Notes under the pieces: model-generated
What the model saw: only the letters and a program-made list of their open reading frames with translations
Databases searched by the model: none
What the model was told of the DNA's origin: nothing
Part shown: piece by piece, positions 37,339 through 48,600 of the stretch
Layout: every line of letters begins with the position of its first letter
Position numbering within the stretch: the stretch's first letter is position 1
Made by a program: the position numbers and the translations under genes
Origin: Ascidia mentula
Taxonomy: Eukaryota > Chordata > Ascidiacea > Phlebobranchia > Ascidiidae
Length of the DNA stretch: 64,000 bases
Direction: 5' to 3'
NCBI GenBank assembly: GCA_947561715.1
Contig: OX387200.1
Span: 4,280,501-4,344,500 of the forward strand

Positions 37339-39301
37339 GGTTCTGCTAGAATAGTACAGATCTATAAACCTATCGACCAGCCTTTAAACCTATAAACATA
37401 AAATAACTGTGTTCTTCATGTTTGCTGAATCTGAAGAGTTTCAAGTGAGTTTAGGTTTTAAACGACATGTATCATCGTGGCCGCGTATATACAAACAAAC
37501 TTAACGCCCTTTGTCGAATGGTAAAGAAAGACTCGCGTATAAAAAAATTGTTAAACCACGATAAACAACAGATGTTATCAAGATTGCAATATGTGCACGT
37601 ACTGGTAGATTTTTTTTTATGTAAGTAACACTTATTCTATGAATGTCCTTTGTTTTAAATAAACAACCAGTACAGTTTAAAACGTACGTAGTAAACACTG
37701 GCCTTTGGACACATCTTGGCGTTTTGGTCAGTCATTTCCATACATACAAAGGTCCTTCAGGAGCAAACAGAAATAAACATGTTTTGTTTCTTCGTCCCCC
37801 AAACAATGCAATGTATGATGAATTACATCAACAAGTTATTTATTTAGTTTTTTAACTGGAAACCATAATAAAGATCCAAATGCATTACAATCCTTGCAAA
37901 TCACACATTCATAAACCAAATTTAAGTAATAGGCTTTGCCGTCAAATTTTTTGCTTAAATTAAAGAAATGACAAATATTGTTCGGTCAGTCTCTAAACTC
38001 ATCCTGGTTCAACAAACCTGCTAACTCTGCGTTGCCGTTGCGAAGCCTTTTCGCAAAAGCAACCTGACACTTCATTGTCTCCTTTTGTATCGTCCGTTAT
38101 GTACTTTTGTAACTTCAACGATATTCCCGGTAGCGTGCACTCTGTGCCGAAACAGACAAGGGATTCTATTACGGTTCGCAAAGCGTAACCAAAACACTCC
38201 GGACAAAAGAACGGGTCAAATTTATTTTGAAGCAGCCAATGGAGATCGCCAAGAAACGGCACGTGACGTTGCGTTGTAGCACAGGGGTTTGTGTTGTGTA
38301 TACAAGGCGCTACGGTTTCCTCTTAAACAGGTGAATGCAAAAATACAGAGATCAAATATACACTGGTCCTTACCCAACTATTACAGGACCAGAGAGTCAC
38401 AAATCAGGCTTTTCCGAATATCTATTTTATCGCTATAAATAAGTTAAAAAATCCGGTCGAATCTGGTTGCGTTTTGACTCGACTTCAATGCTGCTGTGGT
38501 TATTGTCGTTTTGGATGGGTTTGATTTCGGTACATTGCTCATTGTGACTTTCCATACCCCAGGGTTGCCCCGGACATTTTTCATGTCGCGTATATGCAAA
38601 TAATTGACGAAAAGGTTCCTCATTTCGGTTTCCCCTTTGCGCTTGCGGTTTGAAAGAGGAACTACAGTTTCGCTGGTGCTGCGTGATTTGAAGTAGGGTG
38701 TACTTCGCCTGCCGACACGCCTGCAGGCGTAAATTTGGCTTTCACAAAAGACAGGTTTATAGGGCAGTGTTATTATCGCGTTTGCCGTACAGTATTATTA
38801 TGGATAGTTCTTAATTCGTTGAAATGTTCTCGTGCCCGTTTGCAATCGAACAAACACATGACCTTTGCATTTGAGAACTTTGCAGAACTTGAGTTGTAGT
38901 TCGAGAAATAATATTGCTTGTTGTTAACCGTCGTCTTGCCGCTCCAATTACAAAGAAGTGTATGTATCTTAGCTTGGTGAATACCTATTTGCGAAACCAT
39001 TGCGGGTTTGTTAAAACGTAGATTGAAAGGAGAAACAATTGCGATATGTTTTCCGAAATAACTAAAGAGTTGAAGTAAGAAAAAACTCAACTTTGTAATA
39101 AATAGTGGCCTCGCATGTATTTGTGAGATAACAATAACATTATAGACAGTGAAGTGTGTGTGATTGTTGACTGTATTTCTTGTGAACAACTTCTGACTGG
39201 TTTGGAGCTTGGCGGATGTAAGTATTTTTCCCGCGGACTTGTGTAATAGCGGTGTAGCGATACGGTGATACGACACGAATGACGATGTGTTTTTTGCATA
39301 G
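37339..39301. other. Inter-unit region with duplicated divergent promoter segment
   Basis: 37690-38760 is a second copy of 55340-56460. It starts with a truncated minus-strand exon 1 (codons for M-T-D-Q-N-A-K-M-C-P-K-A-S-V-Y-Y-V, about 37730-37688). It then carries about 0.9 kb of spacer and the 5'-flank repeat (about 38610-38805) that also occurs near 50620, 56290 and 57480. A minus-strand open frame at 38262-37999 is broken by an early stop in the other copy, so I do not call it a gene. Confidence 0.5.
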
Positions 39302-39697
39302 GTTACCATCAACGTGGAATTTAAAAACGATGAAATAGCGAAGGGCGGCGCAAACCTGATCGGTGCGCGGAGGGGACAAATTCTGAAAGTTGGCCCGTTC
39401 AAAAATAGATCGTGCCTTTGTTGCGTCGAGGATTCGAAGCACGAACCCGAACTCAAAGCAACGAGGAAAAGTTTTGATGGGATTTCCCTCGGTATATCCA
39501 CGGCATTGCGAGGTGCGTCGACCACAGCCAGCTCTAGTTCCGCCGGTGACCTCGACGAAGAGAAAGCACATTACATTGTTGAATGTAAGAAGTGGAGACA
39601 ACGCGTACAACAGATGCTACCGATAGGTCAACCCTGTCAAACCCATTCGAGGAGTTCAACCCTAATTGAAGAGACCTTCGAGTTTATCTTTGCGTAA
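39302..39697 (+). pseudogene. Orphan exon 2 of hydrolase-like family
   Basis: A TTTTGCATAG acceptor precedes an open exon 2 very similar to that of the 48.6-kb gene. It has N-V-E-F-K-N-D, C-L-C-C and K-A-H-Y-I, and an open tail to TAA. A 9-base deletion changes H-Y-I-G-E-Y-L-Q-C to H-Y-I-V-E-C. No exon 1 with V-P-G-L-G-G or H-S-H-G exists in the 1.5 kb upstream, so it lacks the nucleophile half and is probably dead. Confidence 0.75.
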
Positions 39698-40284
39698 TGC
39701 ACACATTTACATAGATTTTCTCTCTTTGTGTAAACTAATTGTAAGCAAATATGACCCATGTTCCAAATTTTAACCGTTCACAAATTTGTACATACTTATA
39801 TACGTGTGGGCATTATTTAATGCCAGTTAAATTTTCGTGTGGAATGCAGTAGGCTTTTGGGCAAAGCATGGATGGTTTTAACATGCTTGAGATACAAACC
39901 CTTTTGCAATCCTTCAAGAAACAACATTTGTGTACACAAACAATAAAATGACATAATACAACACACCACGTCTTTGTATGTTAGCACAAAAGCTTTCTGT
40001 ACCACCTTCTTGATACAAAAAAGTTTGGCTCTGTCTGTTACTTCGTAAACGTCACAGCATTGCACTGTTACTATACAGAAACATACTAACTTCCACGCAT
40101 GAAAGAAAATACCATTTGTTTAAAAAGTTTGTTTGCAAAGCGAAACCTTACCTTCCACACCTGAGTAACGGCACTCGTATTTTTTTTATGATACAGCCAG
40201 CATATGAAACAAGGAACAAGAATACAGAGTTTGTGCCTTTCATATATCCATTAGGTTTCAGCAAGTCACTGCATATACTAACAG

Positions 40285-40670
40285 AGTCTAAAAAAATATA
40301 CCCGAACAAAGTTACAAATCGCTGTGGGTACCTTGCAGGCACTGTTAGTACCACTTGTTGCAGCGCACATATTCTTCGATATAGTAAGGAGAATGGACAG
40401 TACTTGATGAAGCACTATATATAGACTGGTTTGACAGAGCAGACAATCCGCAAAAATATTTATTTGTGCCTCGGGTGGAGTTGTGTTATCTTGCATCGTT
40501 ATAGGTTAGTTTATGCACCGTTGCAACATTTACACTTGTCCCAACAGGAATAACTAAATTGTTTCGGAAAGATGGCAGCGGATCCGCACATCGCGCGTAA
40601 ATGACATGTGGATGATAATCGAAAGTTCACAATCACAAATTCACCAACTTGGCCCTTTTGAACTCCTCGT
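40285..40670 (-). pseudogene. Dead exon 2 of hydrolase-like family (unit B)
   Basis: Same remnant as in unit A, with C-K-C-C-N-G-A near 40515-40535 and the same stop and frameshift pattern. The shared lesions show that it died before the units were copied. The H-Y-I-E-E-Y region is further disturbed here. Confidence 0.6.
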
Positions 40671-40984
40671 GTTCTACGATTACTCAACGACAATACGCGT
40701 TCTCTTGGATCCAAAGCAGCTGGTGTTTTCTAATTCAAACTTGTGTGTCTTTAAAATACGTAGGGACAAAAACTTGTAATATACCTTTCATAATTCTGCA
40801 TGTAAATGTGTCCCTGCCTTTTACTTGGCAAGCCTTACAACATGGCACTGTTACTATCAGTATATGACATACTACTGCTTCATTGTAAGCAGTAGTGTTG
40901 GCCAAGTGTGTATGTGGGCGTCGCCCACCTCTTCGCAAGTAAACATAAATACCATTTGTTTATACAGTTTGTTTGCGAAGTTCA

Positions 40985-41365
40985 ACGAATCCCTTGCGCC
41001 GAAAAACTCGCCGTTACTGGGGAATTCCTAGTCAGTTTCATTTCCTCCGCTTAGTAATATACTTCAATTCAGCAGGTAGAATTGGCCGACTTCAGGTCAT
41101 TTCTCCAGTGCCTCGCTGCAAGAAACAAGCGCGCGCCACCGAAGCTCTTGGGAGCGTCGCGCCGAACGCGAGGTATGGGGCTCGTGTCGATGATGCTGTT
41201 TGAGGCCGATTCATAAAGAGACGCAAGTCGCGTTTGGTTCCGCACAATGTTACTTTTTAAGCCGAGCGTCGCGCCGAACGCGAGGTATGGGGCTCGTGTC
41301 AATGATCCTGTTTGAGGCCGATTCATAAAGAGACGCAAGTCGCGTTTGGTTCCGCACAATGTTAC
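40985..41365 (-). rRNA. 28S 5' end plus ITS2-like fragment with 112-bp duplication (unit B)
   Basis: The 28S part matches unit A. The ITS2-like part has a block beginning GAGCGTCGCGCCGAACG at 41152 that repeats at 41264, a period of 112 bases. Fragment only; no intact rRNA gene. Confidence 0.8.
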
Positions 41366-41956
41366 TTTTTAAGCCCTGTTTAACAGAATAGCATTTAAAT
41401 ACATTTTATTCTTCATGTAAATCGATTCATCATCCTTCACAATGGCGTGCATAACAGCACGTCACCATTGTACATATAGTTATTCGCCACTGTGTGGTAA
41501 AAAGAAAACTAATTACGTTACAACACATTACATTCGGTTATTCACTCCACGGTATTTAATTTTTTTCGAAACTTAATTAAATGCTACTACTTGTTTTTTG
41601 ATAATGCATCAAAATCATGTGTGCACAAATATGAGTGCTTTGATGGCGATTGAAAAAGTTAAGGTCTTCTCACTGCTTTATGGTCAATTTGATAAATAAT
41701 GTATTTACAATATAGGATATACACCCTGACATGGTGTTACCATAGCCATCTTTGGGGTTCATCCAATATTGTTGACATATGTTTCTTACCATAGCATTGC
41801 ATATAGCATGTTGACAAAAAATATTTTTTTAGTCGTCGCCGTTACAACAGAAGAAACGGTAAAACGCACAAGGTATCATGAATTCACACAGGAACTATTT
41901 GTACTACAAATGAACCATTATGTCTGGTGCTTTGCTTCAAATGTCAAACCAAACTT

Positions 41957-42854
41957 TTAAGAATGAACTTGGCATTCAGTGTCGATGGCTACTGGTAACA
42001 GTTTACGTACTTCCTTCTTCCATGATTTGCATTGCACATATTCATCGATCAGGTGAGAATATTCGGTGTTGACGCTTGTAGAAGGAAAAGACCTCACAAG
42101 CTCTCTTGCACTGACAGACAACCCACAAGCAACTTCGGCCACACCCTTGCTTGCAGGTTTATATTCGACCTCGCGACGAGATTTGCCAGTGCAACATCCA
42201 CACATTCCATCCTTGTACGGGCCGATGACCAAAAGGTGGCCGACTCTTTTGCCAACTGTCACAGATCCACTTTTGGAGTATTGGTCATTTTCGAACTCGA
42301 CGTTAAGAGTGACCTGCAAGAAAATATAAGTAAAATATCATGCACTGAACTTTCTAAATCAGACAGAAAGTAGTTTGAAACATGAATGTATTTGTGGGTT
42401 TAAAAGACCGAAATAAACTAAATACTGTATCAAAAGCGTTCTGGTGTATTACTTCTGCCATATCATCCGTTGCCAGCGAAGCTCCTCCAATGCAAATAAT
42501 AGCCGAGCTTTCTTTAATCTTGTCAAACACTTGAGGTTGAGACTTTTGTAGCTCCTTGTAAGCATCACAAACCATTTTTGCACCATGGCTGTGGCAAAAC
42601 CAAACTGTACTAATAAGTTCACAAGCATCAATGTCACCAGCGGTTTTTTTAATGAACTGATTAAGCTCTTGGTCTACACTTTGCATTAGGACACTCTTGT
42701 TCGGCAAAACCTGGAGGTTCCGTTCGAAATCAAGACCAAATATACTTTCAACGAGTTGGTGCAAAATGGCTTTAAAGGGGGAGGTCGTTTTACCGCCGAT
42801 TCCAGGTACATAATAAATTGTTGCTTTCGGGCACAAGATGTCTGTTTTCGTCAT
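41957..42854 (-). CDS. Alpha/beta-hydrolase-like protein, unit B (Ser-Asp-His split over two exons)
   Basis: Exons 42854-42453 and 42313-41957 with a 139-base GT-AG phase-0 intron; 252 residues. Exon 1 has Y-Y-V-P-G-I-G-G (14-21) as a likely oxyanion loop and W-F-C-H-S-H-G-A-K with candidate nucleophile Ser89, then S-A-I-I-C-I-G-G-A-S-L-A-T. Exon 2 gives V-T-L-N-V-E-F-E-N-D (candidate Asp144), C-G-C-C (172-175) and S-H-L-I-D-E-Y (candidate His221). The order fits the alpha/beta-hydrolase fold and a small cytosolic esterase or lipase. No substrate can be inferred and no named family is recognised. There is no signal peptide or membrane segment. It is almost identical to the unit C gene, implying recent duplication or gene conversion. 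The ATG opens M-T-K-T-D-I-L-C-P-K, a C-P-K start shared by several copies. Confidence 0.75.
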
Positions 42855-43114
42855 GGCTCTGCTAGAATAGTACAGATCTATAAACCTATCGACCAGCCTT
42901 TGAACCTATAAACATAAAATAACTGTGTTCTTCATGTTTGCTGAATCTGAAGAGTTACAAGTAAGTTTAAGTTGAACGACATGTATCATCGTGGCTGCGT
43001 ATACAAACAAACTTAACGTCCTTTGTCGAATGGAAAAAAGATTCGCGTGTAAGTTTGTTAAACCACGATAAAAAACAGATGTTATCAAGATTGCAATATG
43101 TGCACGTACTCATC

Positions 43115-43290
43115 TTCTTTTAGCAGCGATGGACTTTTGTTGGGCAAGACTTGCAACACTGGGTCAAACTCGAGTCCAAAAATGCTTTCGACCATTTGTT
43201 GAAATAACGTCTCGTAGTCTTTAAGCCACCGAAACCAGCCACGTAACAAAAAGTGGCTTTTGGGCAAAGCATGGATGGTTTTAACATGCT
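43115..43290 (-). pseudogene. Truncated exon 1 fragment, 33-kb gene type
   Basis: The minus strand reads D-Y-E-T-L-F-Q-Q-M-V-E-S-I-F-G-L and on to L-L-K-E-D-E, nearly identical to the start of the 33-kb gene. It is frameshifted ahead of that segment and cut off at the B/C unit boundary before the nucleophile motif. It marks a duplication breakpoint inside an exon. Confidence 0.75.
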
Positions 43291-43655
43291 TGAGATACAA
43301 ACCCTTTTGTAATCCTTCTAGAAACAACATTTGTGTACACCGACACCGACCTTTCTATGTTAGCACAAAAACTTTCTGTAGCACGTTTTTGATGCAAAAA
43401 AGTTTGGCCCTGTTTGTTACTTCGTAAACGTCACAGCACTGCACTGTTACTATACAGCAACATACTGACTTCCACGCATGAAACAAAAATACCATTTGTT
43501 TAAACAGTTTGTTTGCTAAGTGAAACCGTCCACACCTGAGTAACGACACTCGTGTTTTTTTATGATACAGCCAGCATATGAAACAAGGAACAAGAATGCA
43601 GAGTTTGTGCGTTTCATATATTCATTAGGTTTCAGCAAGTCACTGCATATACTAA

Positions 43656-44035
43656 CAGGGTCTAAAAAAATATACCCGAACAAAGTTACAAATCGCTGTG
43701 GATACCTTGCAGGCACTGTAGTACCACTTGTTGCAGCGCGCATATTCTTCGATATAGTGAGGAAAATGCACAGTACTTGATGAAGCACTATATAGACTGG
43801 TTTGACAGAGCAGACAATCCGCAAAAATATTTATTTGTGCCTCGGGTGGAGTTGTGTTATCTTGCATCGTTATAGGTTAGTTTATGCACCGTTGCAACAT
43901 TTACATTTGTCCCAACAGGAATAACTAAATTGTTTCGGAAAGATGGCAGCGGATCCGCACATCGCGCGTAAATGACATGTGGATGATAATCGAAAGTTCA
44001 CAATCACAAATTCACCAACTTGGCCCTTTTGAACT
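43656..44035 (-). pseudogene. Dead exon 2 of hydrolase-like family (unit C)
   Basis: Third copy of the same dead exon 2, with H-Y-I-E-E-Y near 43750 and C-K-C-C-N-G-A near 43890. It shares its inactivating lesions with the unit A and B copies. Confidence 0.6.
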
Positions 44036-44346
44036 CCTCGTGTTCTACGATTACTCAACGACAATACGCGTTCTCTTGGATCCAAAGCAGCTGGTGTTTT
44101 CTAATTCAAACTTGTGTGTCTTTAAAATACGTAGGGACAAAAACTTGTAATATACCTTTCATAATTCTGCATGTAAATGTGTCCCTGCCTTTTACTTGGC
44201 AAGCCTTACAACATGGCACTGTTACTATCAGTATATAACATACTACTGCTTCATTGTAAGCAGTAGTGTTGGCCAAGTGTGTATGTGGGCGTCGCCCACC
44301 TCTTCGCAAGTAAACATAAATACCATTTGTTTATACAGTTTGTTTG

Positions 44347-44737
44347 CGAAGTTCAGCGAATCCCTTGCGCCGAAAAACTCGCCGTTACTGGGGAATTCCT
44401 AGTCAGTTTCATTTCCTCCGCTTAGTAATATACTTCAATTCAGCAGGTAGAATTGGCCGACTTCAGGTCATTTCTCCAGTGCCTCGCTGCAAGAAACAAG
44501 CGCGCGCCACCGAAGCTCCTGGGAGCGTCGCGCCGAACGCGAGGTATGGGGCTCGTGTCGATGATGCTGTTTGAGGCCGATTCATAAAGAGACGCAAGTC
44601 GCGTTTGGTTCCGCACAATGTTACTTTTTAAGCCGAGCGTCGCGCCGAACGCGAGGTATGGGGCTCGTGTCGATGATGCTGTTTGAGGCCGATTCATAAA
44701 GAGACGCAAGTCGCGTTTGGTTCCGCACAATGTTACT
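44347..44737 (-). rRNA. 28S 5' end plus ITS2-like fragment with 112-bp duplication (unit C)
   Basis: Nearly identical to unit B; the duplicated block starts at 44523 and 44635. The 28S portion is about 44370-44445 on the minus strand. Confidence 0.8.
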
Positions 44738-45330
44738 TTTTAAGCCCTGTTTAACAGAATAGCATTTAAATACATTTTATTCTTCATGTAAATCGATTCA
44801 TCATCCTTCACAATGGCGTGCATAACAGCACGTCACCATTGTACATATAGTTATTCGCCACTGTGTGCGGTAAAAAGAAAACTAATTACGTTACAACACA
44901 TTCGGTTTTTCACTCCACGGTATTTAATTTTTTTCGAAACTTAATTAAATGCTACTACTTGTTTTTTGATAAGGACATACAGAGTATTTATTTTTTGTGT
45001 GTGCACAAATATGAGTGCTTTGATGGCGATTGAAAAAGTTAAAGTCTTCTCACTGCTTTATGGTCAATTTAATAAATAATGTGTCCACAATACACCCTGA
45101 CATGGTGTTACCATAGCCATCTTCATTGTACATCCAATATTGTTGACATATGTTTCTTACCATAGCATTGCATATAGCATGTTGACAAAAAATATTTTTT
45201 TAGTCGTCGCCGTTACAACAGAAGAAACGGTAAAACGCACAAAGTATCACGAATTTACACAGAAAGTATTTCCACTACAACTAAACCATTTTGTCGGGAG
45301 CCGCGCTTCAAATGTCAAACCATCAAACTT

Positions 45331-46228
45331 TTAGGAATGAACTTGGCATTCAGTGTCGATGGCTACTGGTAACAGTTTACGTACTTCCTTCTTCCATGAT
45401 TTGCATTGCACATATTCGTCGATCAGGTGAGAATATTCAGTGTGGACGCTTGTAGAAGGAAAAGACCTCACAAGCTCTCTTGCACTGACAGACAACCCAC
45501 AAGCAACTTCGGCCACACCCTTGCTTGCAGGTTTATATTCGACCTCGCGACGAGATTTGCCAGTGCAACATCCACACATTCCATCCTTGTACGGGCCGAT
45601 GACCAAAAGGTGGCCGACTCTTTTGCCAACTGTCACAGATCCACTTTTGGAGTATTGGTCATTTTCGAACTCGACGTTAAGAGTGACCTGCAAGAAAATA
45701 TAAGTAAAATATCATGCACTGAACTTTCTAAATCAGACAGAAAGTAGTTTGAAACATGAATGTATTTGTGGGTTTAAAATATCGAAATAAACTAAATACT
45801 GTATCAAAAGCGTTCTGGTGTATTACTTCTGCCATATCATCCGTTGCCAGCGAAGCTCCCCCAATGCAAATAATAGCCGAGCTTTCTTTAATCTTGTCAA
45901 ATACTTGAGGTTGAGATTTTTGTAGCTCCTTGTAAGCATCGCAAACCATTTTTGCTCCATGGCTGTGGCAAAACCAAACTGTACTAATAAGTTCACAAGC
46001 ATCAATGTCACCAGCGGTTTTTTTAATGAACTGATTGAGCTCTTGGTCCACACTTTTCATTAGGACACTCTTGTTCGGCAAAACCTGGAGGTTGGGTTCA
46101 AAATCAAGACCAAATATACTTTCAACGAGTTGATGCAAAATGGCTTTAAAAGGGGTGGTCGTTTTACCGCCGATTCCAGGTACATAATAAATTGTTGCTT
46201 TCGGGCACAAGATGTCTGTTTTCGTCAT
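45331..46228 (-). CDS. Alpha/beta-hydrolase-like protein, unit C
   Basis: Exons 46228-45827 and 45687-45331; 252 residues, same intron position and phase as unit B. All candidate catalytic positions are kept (Ser89, Asp144, His221), as is the C-G-C-C cluster. Differences from unit B are few and conservative, for example T-T-T-P for T-T-S-P and E-P-N for E-R-N. The reading frame through the T-run that is broken in unit A is intact here. The 3' side carries the same spacer and rDNA fragment. An intracellular hydrolase role is inferred from the motif order only. Confidence 0.75.
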
Positions 46229-48600
46229 GGTTCTGCTAGAATAGTACAGATCTATAAACCTATCGACCAGCCTTTAAACCTATAAACATAAAATAACTGT
46301 GTTCTTCATGTTTGCTGAATCTGAAGAGTTTCAAGTGAGTTTAGGTTTTAAACGACATGTATCATCGTGGCCGCGTATATACAAACAAACTTAACGCCCT
46401 TTGTCGAACAGTAAAAAAAGACTCGCGTATAAAAAATTTTTAAACCACGATAAACAACAGATGTTATCAAGATTGCAATATGTGCACGTACTGGTAGATT
46501 TTGTTTTATGTAAGTAACACTTATTCTATGAATGTCGTTTGTTTTGAATAAACAACCAGTACAGTTTAAAACGTATGCCTTCTGTTGTGATTATTAAAGT
46601 GTGACATTTTTCGTACCATGTATCGTATGATTTCGCACCCTGTAAACATTCCAACGTTAATTGCACAGGAATGTGATTAGCCGCGTTCCCTATACAACCA
46701 CGGTTGCATTACCCAAGGGGCAGTCATAATTTGTACGTGCTATTGCTTGATGCGTCTATCGAATACAAGAATACAACACCTTCTAACCAAATTAGCCTTT
46801 ACAAAACGTATGCTGACACTTACAGTTACCGTCGTTTCTCAACTCTGCACCAAAATTCTGGTATAATGAAGATACGTTGTATAACCCTTCTGTGATGTTG
46901 CATGATAAATATTAGCAATTGAACCCTATACCAACAAATGAAATGAGGAACTAGAATGCAGAGTTTGTGCGTTCTGAAAACCCATTGTGTTTGAAAGTTT
47001 ATGGGAAGCGGAGTGTTTGCCATTCTCGCCTATAAAATAAACGGGCATAAGATAACTATAATCTACGAATCTCCTTCTACCCTTACCGCTCTAGTTTGCA
47101 ACCTTGACATTTTTTATTTAAAGCTTGGTGAGTAGACAAGTGTGTCTTGCTGTCAAATTATTTTTAATGAAAAATCACTTTGCTAGACGAAAACCTACAC
47201 TAGCACCTTTCTTTTTATTGCAATACTGCTTGTCAGACACAGCAAAATACACCAATCCTGGCATAAAAAAATCTACCTCCAAATATGGCAAGCAGGAACC
47301 ATGTGTTAACATATCACTGTGTTTTGTGTGTGGCCACACGTATTTTACGGGCGAGTTGTCTCGAGAAGGTAGTATACGGCATGGAAACCATGCTCTGACG
47401 TTCAAGGTTCACTGGAGCGTATCATGCTCAGACGACCAAGCGCAAAGAATGAGCTTAAACTATTATTCCGCAAAGATGAAACGGTTTTCGGACAAATCAC
47501 GAACTAATTTGTTGGCCACTAATTTACCAAATGCAGAAGTTGCAACAAGACCTTTAAGAATATCCTCACAAAAACAGTCCACCAAGGCTATTTTTGCCCT
47601 TATCTTTATCTAACACATACATATGACAACATAAATCGTATGTGTATATATACACCGCAGCAGCCATGGGTATTGGAGAAGGTTTAGGACACAACGTGGA
47701 AGTATTAAGGGGTTGCTTATTTACCTACATATTACTTTACACCAGAAGGGCAAAAAATCGTAAATATACAACATGTTAAAAGCTGACGTTGCTACAAAAC
47801 GACGGAGGTTCGCGAAAAAGGTCAAAGTGTCATCAAAACAAAATGTTGCTTAAACAAGTAACATTGGAATTTTGGCCAGTCTGGTGAACAGCAAAGTGTT
47901 AATTCAAACGAATAATCACCCTTCTGGCCATCCATAAACAACATCAAAATAAATCTCCAGGACAACTATTACGAGGAACCTTCAACCTGGAAATAACCGC
48001 AGGCCGCCGAGGTTTCTAAATTTACGTCCCCGAAGGGGAAACTTTAGTTTCGCCCTTGCGAGTTTTGCCTTGGAAATACCTCACCGCAAAAGATTCCCGC
48101 ATATTTCCTGCAAATCACTTTCCTTCTTTTACGCCAGTTATCGTTGCAGTGAAGAAGGGTTGATGTGTTGGCGTATTTGAAGATGAACAAGTTTAAATTA
48201 AAAAATACTAGCTGCATTAGACACAGAGAAACCGTATTGCTGTTACGTAATCGTCGGCCAGACGTAGTGAGGAGAATATTTAGCGAGTAGCGTTCGTTGT
48301 CAAGCGTATTGACGGTGTAATTGTTGTTTTGCTCACATTTAGTTCATAGTGGTTATATGAAATCCATGAACGTGCCCAGTATTAAAACCGCTTGAGCAGG
48401 ACATTAGTGAAATAAAATTGTTCAAAGAAAAGGGCATTGAATCCAAAGCATTAGTTTAAGTTTTTAGCTTGGGTATTATTTGACAAAGAAATCTGACCAA
48501 ACACGTACCTCAAAAAATATCCTAATTTTGCACCGTTTAAAAGTTTTAATCTAAAGTTTTTTCGTTTTGTACACTGGTCAAAATCTTAGTACTTAGAAAT
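46229..48600. other. Spacer between the two halves of the hydrolase cluster
   Basis: The first ~350 bases belong to unit C. Around 46930-46990 lies a diverged copy of a short repeat also present in each unit (near 34690, 40200 and 43570). An open frame at 47170-47613 has no recognised domain and no strong start; I leave it uncalled. Nothing else is seen. Confidence 0.4.

Larger units (their letters stand above)
34197..37686. repeat. Segmental repeat unit A of the hydrolase cluster
   Basis: This ~3.4-kb unit is repeated at 39850-43110 and 43111-46575 with high identity. In order on + it contains exon 1/5' debris of the 33-kb gene type, a dead exon 2, a 28S-ITS2 fragment, an AT-rich spacer and a complete minus-strand hydrolase-like gene. 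Unit A differs in having one copy, not two, of a 112-bp block in the rDNA part, and a one-base frameshift in its gene. Confidence 0.8.
39850..43110. repeat. Segmental repeat unit B
   Basis: Second copy of the ~3.3-kb unit, directly abutting unit C at about 43110. It contains a dead exon 2, an rDNA fragment with a 112-bp internal tandem duplication, and an intact hydrolase-like gene. The duplication is shared with unit C and absent from unit A, so B and C separated last. Confidence 0.8.
43111..46575. repeat. Segmental repeat unit C
   Basis: Third copy of the unit, beginning inside a truncated copy of the 33-kb-type exon 1 and ending at about 46575, where similarity to unit A ceases. Contents and order equal unit B. 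Confidence 0.8.

Noticed and set aside
38773..39525. Minus-strand 250-codon open frame
   Set aside because: It runs antisense through the orphan hydrolase-like exon 2 and its flank; no start, splice or domain support.
47125..47613. Plus-strand 162-codon open frame
   Set aside because: It begins with TTG, has no recognised domain or family resemblance, and no splice partners; chance in AT-rich DNA is likely.
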